Assembly (NCBI GenBank): GCA_964035545.1
Contig: OZ037767.1
Location: 25,529,628 to 25,593,627 of the forward strand
Reading direction: 5' to 3'
Length of the DNA: 64,000 nucleotides
Source: Bugula neritina
Lineage: Eukaryota > Bryozoa > Gymnolaemata > Cheilostomatida > Bugulidae
The position numbers and the translations under genes are program-made. Below the pieces are notes generated by a model. The model saw nothing but the letters and a program-made list of their open reading frames with translations, made no database searches and was not told where the DNA came from. This document shows positions 22,903 through 35,393 of this stretch, piece by piece (position 1 is the stretch's first letter; each line of letters opens with the position of its first letter).

Positions 22903-23246
22903 GCCTAGGGCCACACGGTGCGTATTTTCGCATGCGAAAATTGAAATCACAAGTAGCAAAGGTGTCCACTGTGCGCGTTGAGAAAACGTTCGCACATGCG
23001 TTGAAAATGCTGAGCGACAAGTGCGAATCGTCTCTGTCATCGTCACCTAATTGGCTGGTAGCTATTCAGCGAGCCCAATTTCTTTAATTTAGTGCTACAT
23101 TCCAGCAAACTGCGTTCTATTGAAAGCGCGTGCGATTTAAAAATGAAAGCTTTATTTATCACGCATCACTGACGCTACAGTGGACACCTTTGCTACATGC
23201 GGTTTCAATTTTTGCATGCGAAAATACGCACCGTGTGGCCCTAGGC
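22903..23246. mobile_element. PIF/Harbinger-type MITE with long terminal inverted repeats and TTA target duplication
   Basis: The left end GCCTAGGGCCACACGGTGCG and the right end CGCACCGTGTGGCCCTAGGC are perfect inverted copies. Similarity continues for about 70 bp inward on each side, to AGCAAAGGTGTCCAC and GTGGACACCTTTGCT. TTA flanks both ends (22900-22902 and 23247-23249), the 3-bp TWA duplication typical of PIF/Harbinger. The 344-bp element has no transposase frame, so it is non-autonomous. Its CpG-rich core contrasts with the AT-rich surroundings. Confidence 0.88.
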
Positions 23247-23249
23247 TTA

Positions 23250-24323
23250 GTATGGCTTATGCATGTTTGCGAAAAAAGGCCTTGTGTAGTCTGTACCTCT
23301 TACTTCCAATCAAAACTGAACTATCTTTTGTCAAGTGTTAACAGTTTCTAATAAGACAGCTGAAATAATTATGCAGTTGTTGGATAGTTTAACAGCTAGG
23401 TAACTCTCCTATTTTTGGACAGATTCAGTTATTTGAGCCTCGGCCAGGTGAGTTGCAGAAAATATAGGTTGCTATTTTCTACTTTTCTACTTGTTTTTTG
23501 ATAACTAATACCGTAGTTCATAGCCTAATAATGTATTCATAAACTATTCATTAGTTCTCAGTCTAATTGTTACGCAACTTGCCAGCCACTTGGTTTATAT
23601 TTCATAAAAAATATTTTCTGCTTTGTAATATTTTTCAAGTCAGAAAGTTTGAAGACTAAACATGTTTAACAACCCTGGCAGCCCAAGATGTGTTTGTCAA
23701 TTTATTTGATAAATAAGAATTTATGAGATTTTGCTCTCACATCTGCACTATTCAAACTCTTATAGGTCTATTGTTATTGAAAAGATATTTGACCTTCTGG
23801 CATTTCATACATGTATACATGTCTAGCATCTAATCAAAACACATTCAAATATCAATACTGGTAGAGGTTAATGCTCCTATAGCTACTCCGCAATATAAAA
23901 CTCTAGAGTCTAGACTCTAGAGCAAGACTGATTCATTAGTCAACTAGCAGAAGAAACCTATACCTAGTTCCTAAAAAACTTCTTGAAAATAGACTTCTTA
24001 CCAAAACTAGACTACTTAATGACAACTCCCGGTGCTTTAAACTTTCAACATAAAATAATTTTTGTACCCACCCTTGCATAATACAAGTAATCAACAATCT
24101 TTTGATGTTTAAAAATATTCTTTTTCAAGACTGCTTTGCATAAAAGGTTTAAATTCGAGGTTTTACTTTATAGCAAACTCAATTTGGTTCTTCAGAAATT
24201 GGATGCATATTAATTACGTTGTTTACCAGTAATACCTTTGCTACACTAGAACCACAAAGCTAGTCAGAATTAAAAGTTGAAACTTCATTTAAAGCATTTA
24301 ATAGTGTGCTTTGAATTACAGAA
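23250..24323. other. Upstream of sulfotransferase, no gene seen
   Basis: AT-rich. It contains a 22-bp perfect palindrome CTCTAGAGTCTAGACTCTAG plus AG near 23901-23922. The segment ends in an acceptor-like TTACAG just before the predicted start codon, so the start exon probably follows a 5' UTR intron. Confidence 0.5.
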
Positions 24324-27300
24324 ATGATCTCAAAGTGCTCAGCAAAAACACTGGTGGTTGGACTGATGTGCTCCTTTGTAATTCTCTGGGGTGGAAGGTA
24401 TTATTCAACTTTACATTTTTGCAATCAAATGCTGAACATGGTATAGCACTCATACAAGCATTTTTCATACCGGATTCAAACCATACTTATTTTCTATAAA
24501 ATAATCAAGCTTGAATAGTCCGAATATGCTATTTAAATTTCTAACTGGCTAAATTATGTCATTCATTCTATCTCATTTCTAGTAATTAATTTCATTATAA
24601 ACGCTCAAGTAATAGTATGCAGAACAAGTGGCATCTGCATATTATGCCTAGCATAGGCAGTGCTTGATGTTGCAATGTAGATGCATGATTATGCCATGTA
24701 GTAGACTTGTTAGAAATTAAGTTTGGGTAAACAGGTTTAATTTCAACAAGTTTATTTATCATACAACATCTATTAAAAAATGCCAAGTTTTAAAACATAA
24801 AAGTTGAAGACAAAATTATGCTTTTACTTAATTTTTGAAAGAAAATATTTTTATGAAAATATTAAAGCAAAATCATAAGCTCCAAATTACCAAGTAGATT
24901 TATTCAGGATTTTAGGTAGAAATGGCGCAAGGAAAATGGCTATTTCTTTCATAACCATATAAGAATCAACTTTGGATGACACTGTTAGACTTAATGCTTA
25001 AAATAGTTGCTAAGCATCTGTTGCGTCTTCTCTTGGAAACATGGTAATGTTACAGCAATTGCTGATCAATTAAGTCATCCCATCCAAAACTATAGATAAA
25101 ATATGTTAACAAACAATAAATTTATGAACTGGTCACTGTTTCTGACTGGGATCACAGCTAAACTATAGTTATAATAAAATTAAGCTTAGGTAGACTTATA
25201 TTTTGAATACTTTTATTATTGATTAACTATAGGTCGTTGCGCTAGCTGTGCTTGACTATAATTCTTGAAAATTTAAATTCCTTCTATTGCAAGTTTTGAG
25301 TTCAGGTTTTACTAGTAGCAATAGTAGTATGTTAAGATTTGAATCAAAGGTTTGGTCTATAATTTAAGAAGATCAAGTATTACTTAGCAAAGATGTATAA
25401 TTCCACATTGAGCATAATGTGTTTTATTCAACATTGAGTGTGGGTATTATTCAACATTGAGTGTGGGTATTATTCAACATTGAGTGTGTGTATTATTGCA
25501 GGGCAGTATTGAGCAGTTATGATAAAACTGAAGTCCTTCAAAATGAAGCATTTGCTAGAAGTTACGTGGAACTACTAAATGATTCAGAAGATATTGGTAT
25601 AAGTATACAAAGGTCGAATTTTATTGTCAGCAAATTTTCAAAAAGTTATCACCCAATCGTCAGCAAATCATCAACCAAATGTTGACTGCTGAATTTCTAC
25701 ATCTGTGCTGCTGAAATTGTGCCTCAAATTTTCAACAATAATTAAATTGCTGAAACTGCCAACTACTAAAATCCATTATAAAATAGTCAGCAATTCAGTA
25801 AATTGTTATCAGTAGTTGTCATCAATAGCTTGTAAAGCTTACGCTGTTGCATGGTGAGACAATTTCTACAATAAACCTTGATACTAGTACAATATAAGTT
25901 ATTTTCTATTTTATGCAGATAGAGGAATGAGTTCAATTAAGAGCCATACGTTAACCTTGAATTCTGATACACGCAGGCAACATGTGACATTCACAAGAAA
26001 AACAGCCAATCCTAGCAAAGTCCACCAGTTTATCTTGACCAAAGTAGAAAAAACGGGATCCTCTACTTTATTTTCTATCCTGAGTAGATTTACACAAATA
26101 TACAATCTTAATATTTTAACACAGAAAAACTTCCATCATATTTCATGGAGTCGTCCCAAGGGTGAAGGTGAGTTAAAATACTGAATAACATTCAAGCACG
26201 TAAATTTATTTTGCATCTAATTTATTAAAAGCTGTGCATTTTGTAATATTTACAAGATGTATTTTAATTGCATTATATAAATTAAAGTATAGCGACATAT
26301 TTGAACAGAGGAAAATGGGCTCCTACAGTTTATTGTTTCTTCAATTTGGGGGCATTATAATATCTCTGCTATTCCTGTTAGTTATGTAATTAAACTAATT
26401 CAAGTTTTATGTATCCAATGTGTGGCCTATGAATTCTCAGACTGTTTTGGTCTAAATTCGATGATATTTGTTGACTTATAGAATCATGTTTAATGTGTAG
26501 GAAGCTATATTATGAGCATGGGGCTAGTATTAGAGTATTAAAGTATATATTTTAATTACAGAGAAAAGTTGTTACTGCAGTGTTGGGTAGTAGAGAGGAA
26601 ATGCTTTTAGTTCACTAGGAACATGCGCTATTCAACCAAAAGCTTATCAATAGCTTTATGATCACTGAAAGTTCACTGATTAACAAAGTTTTAATTGTTC
26701 CTTTATTTTTGCTGCAACTAGAATAAGTATAAATCTATTTAATACCAAGACAGTGTGCTTTAATATGAGCTAACAGCTTTTGCATTGGATAATTTCTTTC
26801 AATTTTTGAGCTCTGACAAGTTCTCATTTTGGTTGTAGACTGGGATATTGGGCCAGAACCTGTGGATAGGGCAGATGTCCTTATCAACCATGCACGGCAC
26901 AACCAATCTGTTTTCGACAAATACATGAAACAAGACTACAAACTTATAGTGCCAGTTAGGGAGCCAGTGTCATGGATGAAGTCAGCAATAAAATATTACG
27001 CAGGCTACCGTATCATCAACCCAAAAGCTGTAAGATATTAATTTTGCCCAGCAAATTGTTATTCAACGTTTTAAAAGCAACACGTTTATTTGAAATGTTT
27101 CATACAAATGAAATCAAAATGTTAAATTTAGTATATTTTGTCTCAATCCATTAAAATAAATATATACTCCGCTGCAATACATTTTACAGTAAATTTTTTA
27201 TTCTGCAAGTTTTGTTCTCGCACACATTAGGCAGTAGGCAAGTGCTCAAGTCGTACTGCACAGAGGTCTTTTACAAAAACTAAATTTAGAGGCAGTGTTG

Positions 27301-29335
27301 ATGGAGATTGGTAAACATTTGAAAATAAATTCAAAGAAAACTATTTTCTAGCTTTGGACTGACGGTTTATCGTTATAGACAGCTTTCCAAAAAATTTCTT
27401 TGAAAGCTGGCGAGCTTCATTCAAAAACATTATTACAAGTCAATAAACTAGCATATGACAAAGCAGATGCCTTGCTAAAATGTTTAATATATGTATGATC
27501 ATGTTTAATATATGTATGATCATGTTTAATATATGTGTGATGGGGTGTAGCATATGTTAAATACTGTGTAAATGAAATTTAATGCTGCGATAAAATAAGT
27601 TTAATACTGTGTAATATAAATGTAATACTACATAATATAAGTGCAATACTGTATAATGAAAGTTTAATATTTTTATAATATAAGTGCAAGTGTGTAATGA
27701 AAGTAAAACTATGAGAAAGCTAATGGCTAGTTTTCTGAAAATTAAATGTTTGCAAATTTTGGAACTGCATAGCATTAAAAATATTATAGCTAAATAAATT
27801 ATTTATAATTAAAAAGTCCTCTACACCACTAGCTAAGTGTTTTAGAAAACTAAAGGCACTTTTATTTATAGTTGCATTTATTGTTTCTTTAGAAAAATTA
27901 GCTAATGGTAAATATTGCTATTTGTTGACATTTTTATTTTTCACGAAAGAATTAGACAAACATGTAATTATCTAGGTCATTTTATGGAAATAAATAAGAC
28001 AAAGTGCAATTATCCATGTACCTGTATTTTTAGTCAGCTGAGAGCATAATTTCTGACAGAGCTGTGCTGTATAAACAAAGGAATCAAGGTGGAATGAAGA
28101 CTTACTTTCATTTAGCGCAACTGCAGTGGCTAGGTTTTGATTATAACAACAGAAACAATTTAACAGCAATTAAGGAATACATATCCTACATCATTCCAAA
28201 GTAAGTAGCACCAAAATCAAAAAGCAAACTAATCATTAGTTTTAAAGCAGAATGTAGATGTTCTAAAATTGGTGTTTTATGCAATTGTCAAAAACAAAAT
28301 ATTTTTGTACAGTATTTTAGCAAAGCTACCAAGTTAATAGCAAATTATTTAAATATTTTTTGATCATTTATTGCATGATTTATTTACTTTTAAAATTAAG
28401 AAACCTGCAGCATCATAGATTTCACTATTTATTATTATTTGTTCAACTTTTGTATATTGTTTTACAGAATTGATATCCCAATACTATCAGATGAATTCGA
28501 CGCCTCTTTAGTTATTCTGAAAAGAAGATTCAACTGGGACTACATTGATATCTTCTATCAATCATACGTAGTTACCAAGTCAGACTCACAACCTCTCTCA
28601 AACTCTTCTATTCAAACCATTCTTTCTGCAGAAGTAAACCTTGGAGATCACTTACTGTATCAAGCTGTAAACAAAACTTGGTGGAGTCAGCCAGAAGTTG
28701 GCAGAAAAGAATTTTGGGAAGAGGTACATGCATTTCCTACTAAATAAGCTACTTGAATATTGCTAGAAGCAGCACTAACTTGAGAGTGGCTGAGTACAGT
28801 ATTTGTATACACTTTGTTGTCCAATCTCCAAACCCTAAACTCCAAACTCGAGCCCCAAACCAATGCACTTGAAGACCACAAACTCGGTGCTGCTTCTAGC
28901 AATTTTGATATCGCTCACTGCACTGCTGATCGGCTGCTGTAGATAGCAATATAGGAAACATTTTAATAAAATGTGGGAAGACAAATCCTTACATTTCGAG
29001 CAGATGCATTATAAGTTACTGATTCACATTAAAATATATGCTGTTGCTATAAATTTGAAAAGCTATTAGAAATCATGTATATTATAAAGTAAGATGCTAT
29101 ATTTATGCTTCAGGTATCATATTTTAAAGAGTTGAATCAACAAGTCACGGATATATGTAGTACAGTGGAGACAACTCAGAGAAGTTACACTATTGTACGG
29201 TCTCAGTATCATGATGACATTACTATAAGCCTTCAGCTTTGTTCCTTTCTAACTAAATCCAAATGTAACCTCGTTCAAGGAACAATCAGATATGCTCTCG
29301 GGAAGCAAACCAAGTTAGGATGGCAGTGTAAGTGA
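24324..29335 (+). CDS. Galactose-3-O-sulfotransferase (Gal3ST family), Golgi type II enzyme
   Basis: The family transfers sulfate from PAPS to the 3-OH of galactose on glycolipids or glycans in the Golgi lumen. Exons: 24324-24397, 25502-25596, 25919-26167, 26839-27029, 28034-28200, 28468-28723, 29114-29335; all phases fit and give 417 residues, in the usual range. Exon 1 encodes only 24 codons plus two bases; residues 8-24 (VVGLMCSFVIL core) form a signal anchor, which makes the start convincing. The PAPS 5'-phosphosulfate loop is LTKVEKTGSST (96-106), and the 3'-phosphate motif is VPVREPVSWMKSAIKYY (177-193). The C-terminal NKTWW...F...ELN...C pattern also fits Gal3STs. Which of the paralogous substrate classes it belongs to cannot be told. 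The start exon is inferred from phase and the anchor. Confidence 0.87.
25420..25495. repeat. 23-bp tandem repeat abutting sulfotransferase exon 2 acceptor
   Basis: The unit ATTATTCAACATTGAGTGTG plus GGT is present three times. A fourth, partial copy (ATTATTGCAG) is the acceptor itself at 25501. Confidence 0.8.
27480..27545. repeat. 21-bp tandem repeat, 3 copies
   Basis: TGTTTAATATATGTATGATCA is repeated three times in the long sulfotransferase intron 4. Looser AT-rich ATA-TAAG repeats follow to about 27690. Confidence 0.8.
28759..28903. mobile_element. 145-bp foldback/MITE-like element with 17-bp terminal inverted repeats
   Basis: ATTGCTAGAAGCAGCAC at 28759-28775 is the exact reverse complement of GTGCTGCTTCTAGCAAT at 28887-28903. 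It lies in sulfotransferase intron 6. Its interior holds AACTCCAAACTC..CCCCAAAC, which recurs in the inverted repeat at 60824-60908. No clear target duplication is seen. Confidence 0.6.
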
Positions 29336-30457
29336 TGTAAATGTATCAGCAGATGTATAGGCTATTTCATGTGAGTCATTTGCCGTCTGCTAAATAAATA
29401 TAAATACATGTTTGTTATGCATTGTTGAAAAAAATATTTCTATAAAAAAGCTGTTTTGTTAGAGTAAAAATTTTAAACTTTCGAATTTTGTTTATTAAGA
29501 TTTTAGCTTACAAAGATAATAAACACTATATACTATGTTGACAAGATATGGAATTCTGTAACCTGTAAACCAGCTGCATGATATTCACAGTTACCTTATT
29601 TTTGCTTTGTCTGCTTGTGCAACTTATCTATACTCAGATATTTTTGTTATCTTTGTGCACCAAATATGTACCAATAGCCTTGGTTCGATACCATGCAATC
29701 AATAAATGTTTGATACGTATCAGTTATATACTTACTGAGATTGTAACAAGCTTTAAAGCAGTAGTATTCAAAAACTATGTATTGGTTGCTAATAAGTTTG
29801 TCATTAAATCTGTTTAGAAACTGTAGCCTTAAAAACTAATGTATTTTGTAACTATTTAGTATTTAGCTTTAGAGGGTGTGAATGTGCAGTAGTTAAAAAT
29901 TGGTAACTAGCACTATATAATATTATTTCTATCTTACAGTAGCTCTTACGTGTTTGTCTATAAAGTTATAAAATCTTGGCTAAAAACTAGTTGTTTTCTA
30001 GCTATATAAATATTGACCTACATTATATGGTGGCTCTGCATTTAATCCCACATGTCTTGTGTGTTTGATTTCCATATACCTAAAAGTTGACATCAACAAT
30101 GCCATGTGTTAGATATGGTATAGAATTAACTTCTTAATCCAAAACACTAATTCTCCCATCTAAGCTTTGACTTAATCACTCTATCTGATATAAATCATTA
30201 TTTAGCTCTTCATTGCCTTTAATTATACTTACACTTCGTTTAGACTAAGACCATCTTTAAGTACTGGATCTTACTACAGGACAGCTATTAGTTGCCTTGG
30301 CTCTTCCAATTCTCAACTTCTATACTCTTAGTTAGTATCATACTCTGTACATAAGGCTGAATTTCGTTCTAAGCTGTATAAAATGCTATTAAGGTATTCA
30401 CCACTTTATTTACACTAGACGCTTACTTACTTTCTACTGGCAATTAATTATTTCATC
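29336..30457. other. Intergenic: sulfotransferase 3' UTR and upstream of C4-like gene
   Basis: An AATAAA at 29393-29398, 58 bp past the stop, is a candidate poly(A) signal for the sulfotransferase. The remainder is AT-rich. The 79-codon frame at 29578 is composition-driven and has no splice support. Confidence 0.5.
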
Positions 30458-30481
30458 ATGGACAAGCCTCTGGTAAGTTAG
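30458..30481 (+). promoter_or_regulatory. Candidate uORF or alternative first exon of the C4-like gene
   Basis: ATG GAC AAG CCT CTG GTA AGT TAG is a seven-codon frame ending just before the main ATG (30485) and in the same phase. CTG|GTAAGT inside it is also a consensus donor, so it could instead be a short alternative first exon. Confidence 0.4.
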
Positions 30482-30484
30482 CGA

Positions 30485-33400
30485 ATGCCAAATAAACACA
30501 TCATGAGTTGCGATCAGAATGGCAATAAAATCTACGTGCAGCAGAATAGCAATGATATCTTCATACATCGGAACAACAATGACTTCTATGAAAAGCGGAC
30601 TAGTAGTTTCGGCTGTAAGAAAGGAAAGGCTGCTTGGCAGCTTTTACCAACTTCACCTGCTGCTTATGTAACCATAACTCTTGTTCTCTGTCTACTTATT
30701 GCTGCCGGATATATTTATCAAGATTTAAACTTTAAACTGCTGACTCTACAGAAGCAGCTTGACGCATACACTGTAAGTTTTACTTCATCATGCTTATACA
30801 GTTATCTATTTATGTTCTATACTTTATCTGTTTATAATATATACTGTTATCTCTTTAGAATCTATACTGTATCTATCTATATTCTATACAGTTATCTCTT
30901 TATGCTCTATACTGCATTTATGTATATTCTATACTTTATCTATTTATACTCTACACTGTATTTTTTTATATTCTATACTGCATCTCTTTATATTCTATAT
31001 TGTAACTCCTTATAGTTTGTACTCTATATTATTCTATATTTAAATTCTACCAAGTATACAGTACGTATAACAGGAGCTGAGAATGTTCATTTCAAATGTC
31101 TTGATTTATTATAACATTATAATATAGTGAATGCAGTTCGTCACAGCTAATCCTGGGCTCTATATGCCAAAACAAACCAATCAGCAATACATTCTTATCT
31201 TTTTGTCTCCAGAGGTAAACCAGAAATGTCAAACGATTTGTTATTTGCTAATGAATTCACAAGACCTTATCTAATTGGAATCAATATAATATTACATCAT
31301 TAAATTCAATCATTTTATTAAATGAATATTAATCTCTTGCACCTACATATGACAAAGCTATACACACCCAGTATGTTCACCAACCACAGTGACTGTTCCA
31401 CCTCTTTCTCCTCATAATGTAGTATCAGATATAAAACTAATCTACCATTTGGGTATTCGCCAGCATCTACCCAACATATGAATGTTAAGATTTTATAGGC
31501 AATTGTAAAACTGCAAATTTTACTCCATATTATGGGGAACCTTAAAATAACAATACGCAGTATGCTAAACACTTAATTCGTTTAGTGTTCCCCTTCTGGG
31601 AAGATTGCCTATAAGATGCTATTTAGAACTATAAGAATATTATAATGGCTAGCATGTGAATGGTTGCTGTCACCTAGCCATTCAGATTTCAGCGCCTTAC
31701 ATGGTCTAGTATAATTTTGATAATATTATGTAAATGACTTTTATTCTAAATAGCAGATCAATTTTTTGAACCTGAATATAAAATATTAGGCTGGATTGAA
31801 TGAGTAAGTATTTAGTTTCTAATGAAGCAAAATGTGTAGATAAAATCCCATTTAGGACTGTTACTAAAGTTTGTTGACATAAAGCTGTATAAATATAAAC
31901 TCTGAGGCATGAGCTTCTATCCCAGAGATAGCTTTCTAATTCAATGAAAATAGTAGAGACTTGGTTCAGAGAAATGATTTTCTATGATTTGGTTTGTAAT
32001 CTGTGCGTTTAGAAGGAAACATGCCAATGGTTTAACATTACATCTGATGCCATGCCGTCACTTGCTGTTGCTTGTATTATATTCTTGACAATTAGATTTT
32101 CAGCGTACTTAATCTGAGAATAATCTCTTTGGTTTGTCAGTTGGTATCTCTTGCTTAGAAGGACGCTGATGTCATACGGTCATAAAAAATAGTTTAATCA
32201 TTTGTTTTTAAACAAATCCTACACTCTAAATACCAGATTACTGACATAAAGTGACTGAGTCAAATTGCAAGAATATTAGTATTGTGGATTAGACTAGGAA
32301 AACATGAACCTATAACCAAAGTGTGTCAAGTCAAGCAGTTTTGCTAATGTACTTGCTCCTTAACTGCCTCAGGGCATGCAATATGCATAACAACTTTCTG
32401 ATAGCCCTATATTCTGACTTACAATGCAAGTGCCCAGACCACCCCCCCCCCTCCTCTTTTTATTACAGTTTTAGTTGTAAGACAACTTTTTGTGTAGCTG
32501 CATGCTGCAACTGTATAAATTATAATTCTTTCTTAAACTTATTAATATAGTATGAGAAACATTAATATAATATTTTACCTATCAAATGTAAGCAAGCATA
32601 GTTTATTACAATGCCCAATTTAAAAGCTATTTGCTCAACTAATTGTCAAAGTTATTCGTCTAACAGTTTCATTGTTGTTGGTGCAACTTACAGACAATAA
32701 CCAGGCGTTCCAAAAGGCAGCTAAGCTTCCCAAACTTCATCACAACATCTCATCCTGATTCAGATTATGGCCTCAAACAGTCTTTATGGCCCTCCCCCTT
32801 CCCAGGTACCCCTGTTTATTATATAGTAAGGTTGTGCTGTAATATAAAAATCTATTTATTGTAGCTTACGAAGGTATTATATACACGACCTCTAGAATCT
32901 TTTAATTTATTTAATTGTAATGGATTTTACAAGATAAATTATAATATATTTCTGATCTATTTGTGCAGATCTCAATAGCTCACCTGTAGACGATGTCTCC
33001 CCCTTGCGGTCATTTGGATTAGAAGGGTTTACAAGTATTTTAACAGGTGAGAAAGACCATGTGCTGTGTATCTATGCTGAGGTTTTTTCATTACAAGAAA
33101 CTACTTTTTGTGTGGGGATAAATTCCTTTGTTACACTTACTTTCCAAAACCTAAAATGTTCTCAGCTCTGTAAGTCTAAGGTCATGAACAGTGAAGCAAG
33201 GTTTATGCAGGAGAGATGACTCCTTATGCTGCATACTGCTAGGTATAAGTTGACTTTTAATAAACAGCCTAAGGTTCTTACTTGCAGGAAGTACATATAT
33301 TCGGTGGGGAAGAGTATCGTGCCCACAGATGTCTTCACTTGTGTACAGTGGTGAGTATCAGAAAAGGTGAAGGACTTCTTAGTTTGGATTTTGCAGAATG

Positions 33401-35393
33401 TTATTTTTAAGTTGTGTTCTCTTGACTCTCTACTCGTTATATAACTAATTTAGCCTTTTATCCTGGGGAATTTTGTACCATAATATAAGTTCAAATTTTA
33501 TGAAATAAAAAACATTGACTTGCAGCTTTTTTCAACACTATTTTGGTCACACTTGTGAACTATTACAGAAAATGGTTATAAACATAATATAGTAAATAAC
33601 ATAAGTTTCAATTTATCTTTATAAATATCTATTTTATTTAAAGAATATAGCCCTCATATTTACTAATACTTGGTGGAAAACACTAATAAAATTTAGTATA
33701 TGTTTTAGTCTTACATAAATCAGTATTCCACACATAATGGTAATAGCAAAACAAAATAGACTGGCTTGGCTAAACTATTATTTTAAGTCTCCATTTCTTT
33801 GCTTCTTTTAAAAAAATTTACATCTAAACAAAAAGTAGTTGTAAAAATTTCAAGAAATATATATCAAAGCCAATAAAATCAAAGAAATAAATAAAATCTT
33901 ATTGCATGTTTCCGTTATATAAGTCATCACAACTTAAAAAATTAAAAACAAAATCGCTATGCTTTTCAAATTAAGAGTGCATGATAATACAAAAAAAAAC
34001 TGATTACAATAACCAATTGTCAAACTTCTTTATATACTAATGAACACATAAATTATAATAATTTGTTGAAGGGTACATCAGTGGCCCCATCTCTAGTAGA
34101 TATAGTACAAGTGGAACAGATCTACAGTGTATACCAAAAGACTACGATCACATCACTGGGAGCCCTCATGACATGAATGATCAGATAACTCCCAACAGTA
34201 CCAACACAATACTAGCTACAGCTACATTTGATCATAGAGAGAACAAGGATCTGAGAAACCGAGAAATAGCCTGTGCACTCTGTTTAATACACAAATCCTC
34301 TCAGGTGAAGTAGCGAATATATAGTGACCATTGCAAAAAAAAGTGCTATAAATAGCCTAATGAGCAATAAATCAAAATATACAATATATAGATTAAAATA
34401 ATAAATATCGATATAAGTTTTAATTTCTATGTAGAGGCTGCTGAATAATTTTATACATTTATTGAGTAATAATAATAAGAGTTAGAAAGAGTTGATAAAT
34501 CAGTTAAATAGGTGAATTGTCACTTCCAAGTAATTGTGGGAAAGTAACTCCTACTTTTTCAAAACAATACTTCAACAATAGCAAATGCTGTCAATGAGGC
34601 TTATTATTGAATACACCATGAATATTCTAAGCAAATTTTATACACTTATTATTACACTTATATGTGTAACTTTATCAATGTCATGCAAATGTAATATTTT
34701 TACCATTGCTGTATCCTAAAACAAACTAGCGCAAGTTTATAGTCGCTATCCCTGCAAAAAGTCCCTAATTGGAAAGGGTTCTTCGAAAGCAGGCTTAGGA
34801 CTTACTTATATGTGGTACAAGAGAGATTATGATTAGATGCTCGATCTTCCTAACATCACCAATAACCTTTACGGGGGTTCGAACCCATGACTTCATGTTT
34901 AATAAGCCATCGCTCTAACTTCTAGACCCCAAACATCTATTCCTTATTGCTGCATCCTAAACAACACTTGAAATAATATATTTTAAAGTCTAAACTTTTT
35001 CTAGATACACAAAAATTGGCAAGCTTTATACTATATTATTGATATCATTTGAATATTAAATATCTACTGCTGAAATTAGAATATCACCACAAATTTTGTA
35101 TCAAAATGTTGTAGATTATGATACCAAATGGAAAACACTGCCCTTCTGATTGGATAAAAGAATACGATGGGTGGCTAATGACATCATCTGGTTCAAAAAG
35201 GGACAAAGCTTTATCAAGTCACATATGTATAGATAGAGTGACTACAGTGAGGGACGTGCTCAGTGAATTCACACCGTCTCTTCGGCTTTCTCGTATACAA
35301 CAAGGAACTTGTGTTATTGGTTCAAGTGTTAACAATTGCAGAACTTTTGAAAATTTAAGAAATGTGCCCTGTGTTGTGTGCTCAACAACATAA
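30485..35393 (+). CDS. Type II membrane protein with short-chain-collagen C4-like ectodomain
   Basis: Exons: 30485-30772, 32694-32805, 32969-33046, 33288-33350, 34072-34304, 35115-35393; phases agree and give 350 residues. Residues 1-58 are polar and Asn-rich (cytosolic). Residues 59-77 (AAYVTITLVLCLLIAAGYI) are a membrane anchor, followed by a short heptad-like LNFKLLTLQKQL. RRSKR at 100-104 is a furin-type site. From about 160 to the end comes the Cys-rich head called short-chain collagen C4-like in sponges, cnidarians and others. It runs STYIRWGRVSCP, LVYSG, LQCIPKD, ACALC, MIPNGKHCPSDW, EYDGWLM, HICIDR and VPCVVCST. Anchor plus furin site plus head is the plan of membrane collagens, but no Gly-X-Y run is present, which is unusual. 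It probably acts as a shed or displayed surface or matrix protein. No function is proven for the head domain. Confidence 0.82.
30790..31030. repeat. Degenerate TCTATACTGTATCTAT tandem array behind the exon 1 donor
   Basis: Around a dozen degenerate units of the type TATATTCTATACTGTATCTA start some 20 bp after the donor GTAAGT (30773) of the C4-like gene. They keep an accidental frame open for about 80 codons. Confidence 0.75.
31031..32693. other. Intron 1 of the C4-like gene, no further gene seen
   Basis: AT-rich intron sequence. A run of about 10 C lies at 32440. The frames at 31318 (-) and 32323 (+) have no recognisable family and no splice support. Confidence 0.55.
33351..34071. other. 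Intron 4 of the C4-like gene
   Basis: Very AT-rich with no feature recognised. It ends in the rather weak acceptor TTGTTGAAG|GG. Confidence 0.55.
34725..34945 (-). repeat. tRNA-derived SINE with about 20-bp target-site duplication
   Basis: On the minus strand, the A box TAGAAGTTAGAGCGATGGC (plus 34906-34924) and a perfect B box GGGTTCGAACCC (34875-34886) lie at tRNA spacing. The body runs to about 34725. The flanks ATTGCTGTATCCTAAAACAA (34705-34724) and ATTGCTGCATCCTAAACAAC (34946-34965) are near-identical direct repeats, the expected LINE-mediated target duplication. It lies in intron 5 of the C4-like gene, in antisense. Confidence 0.8.
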
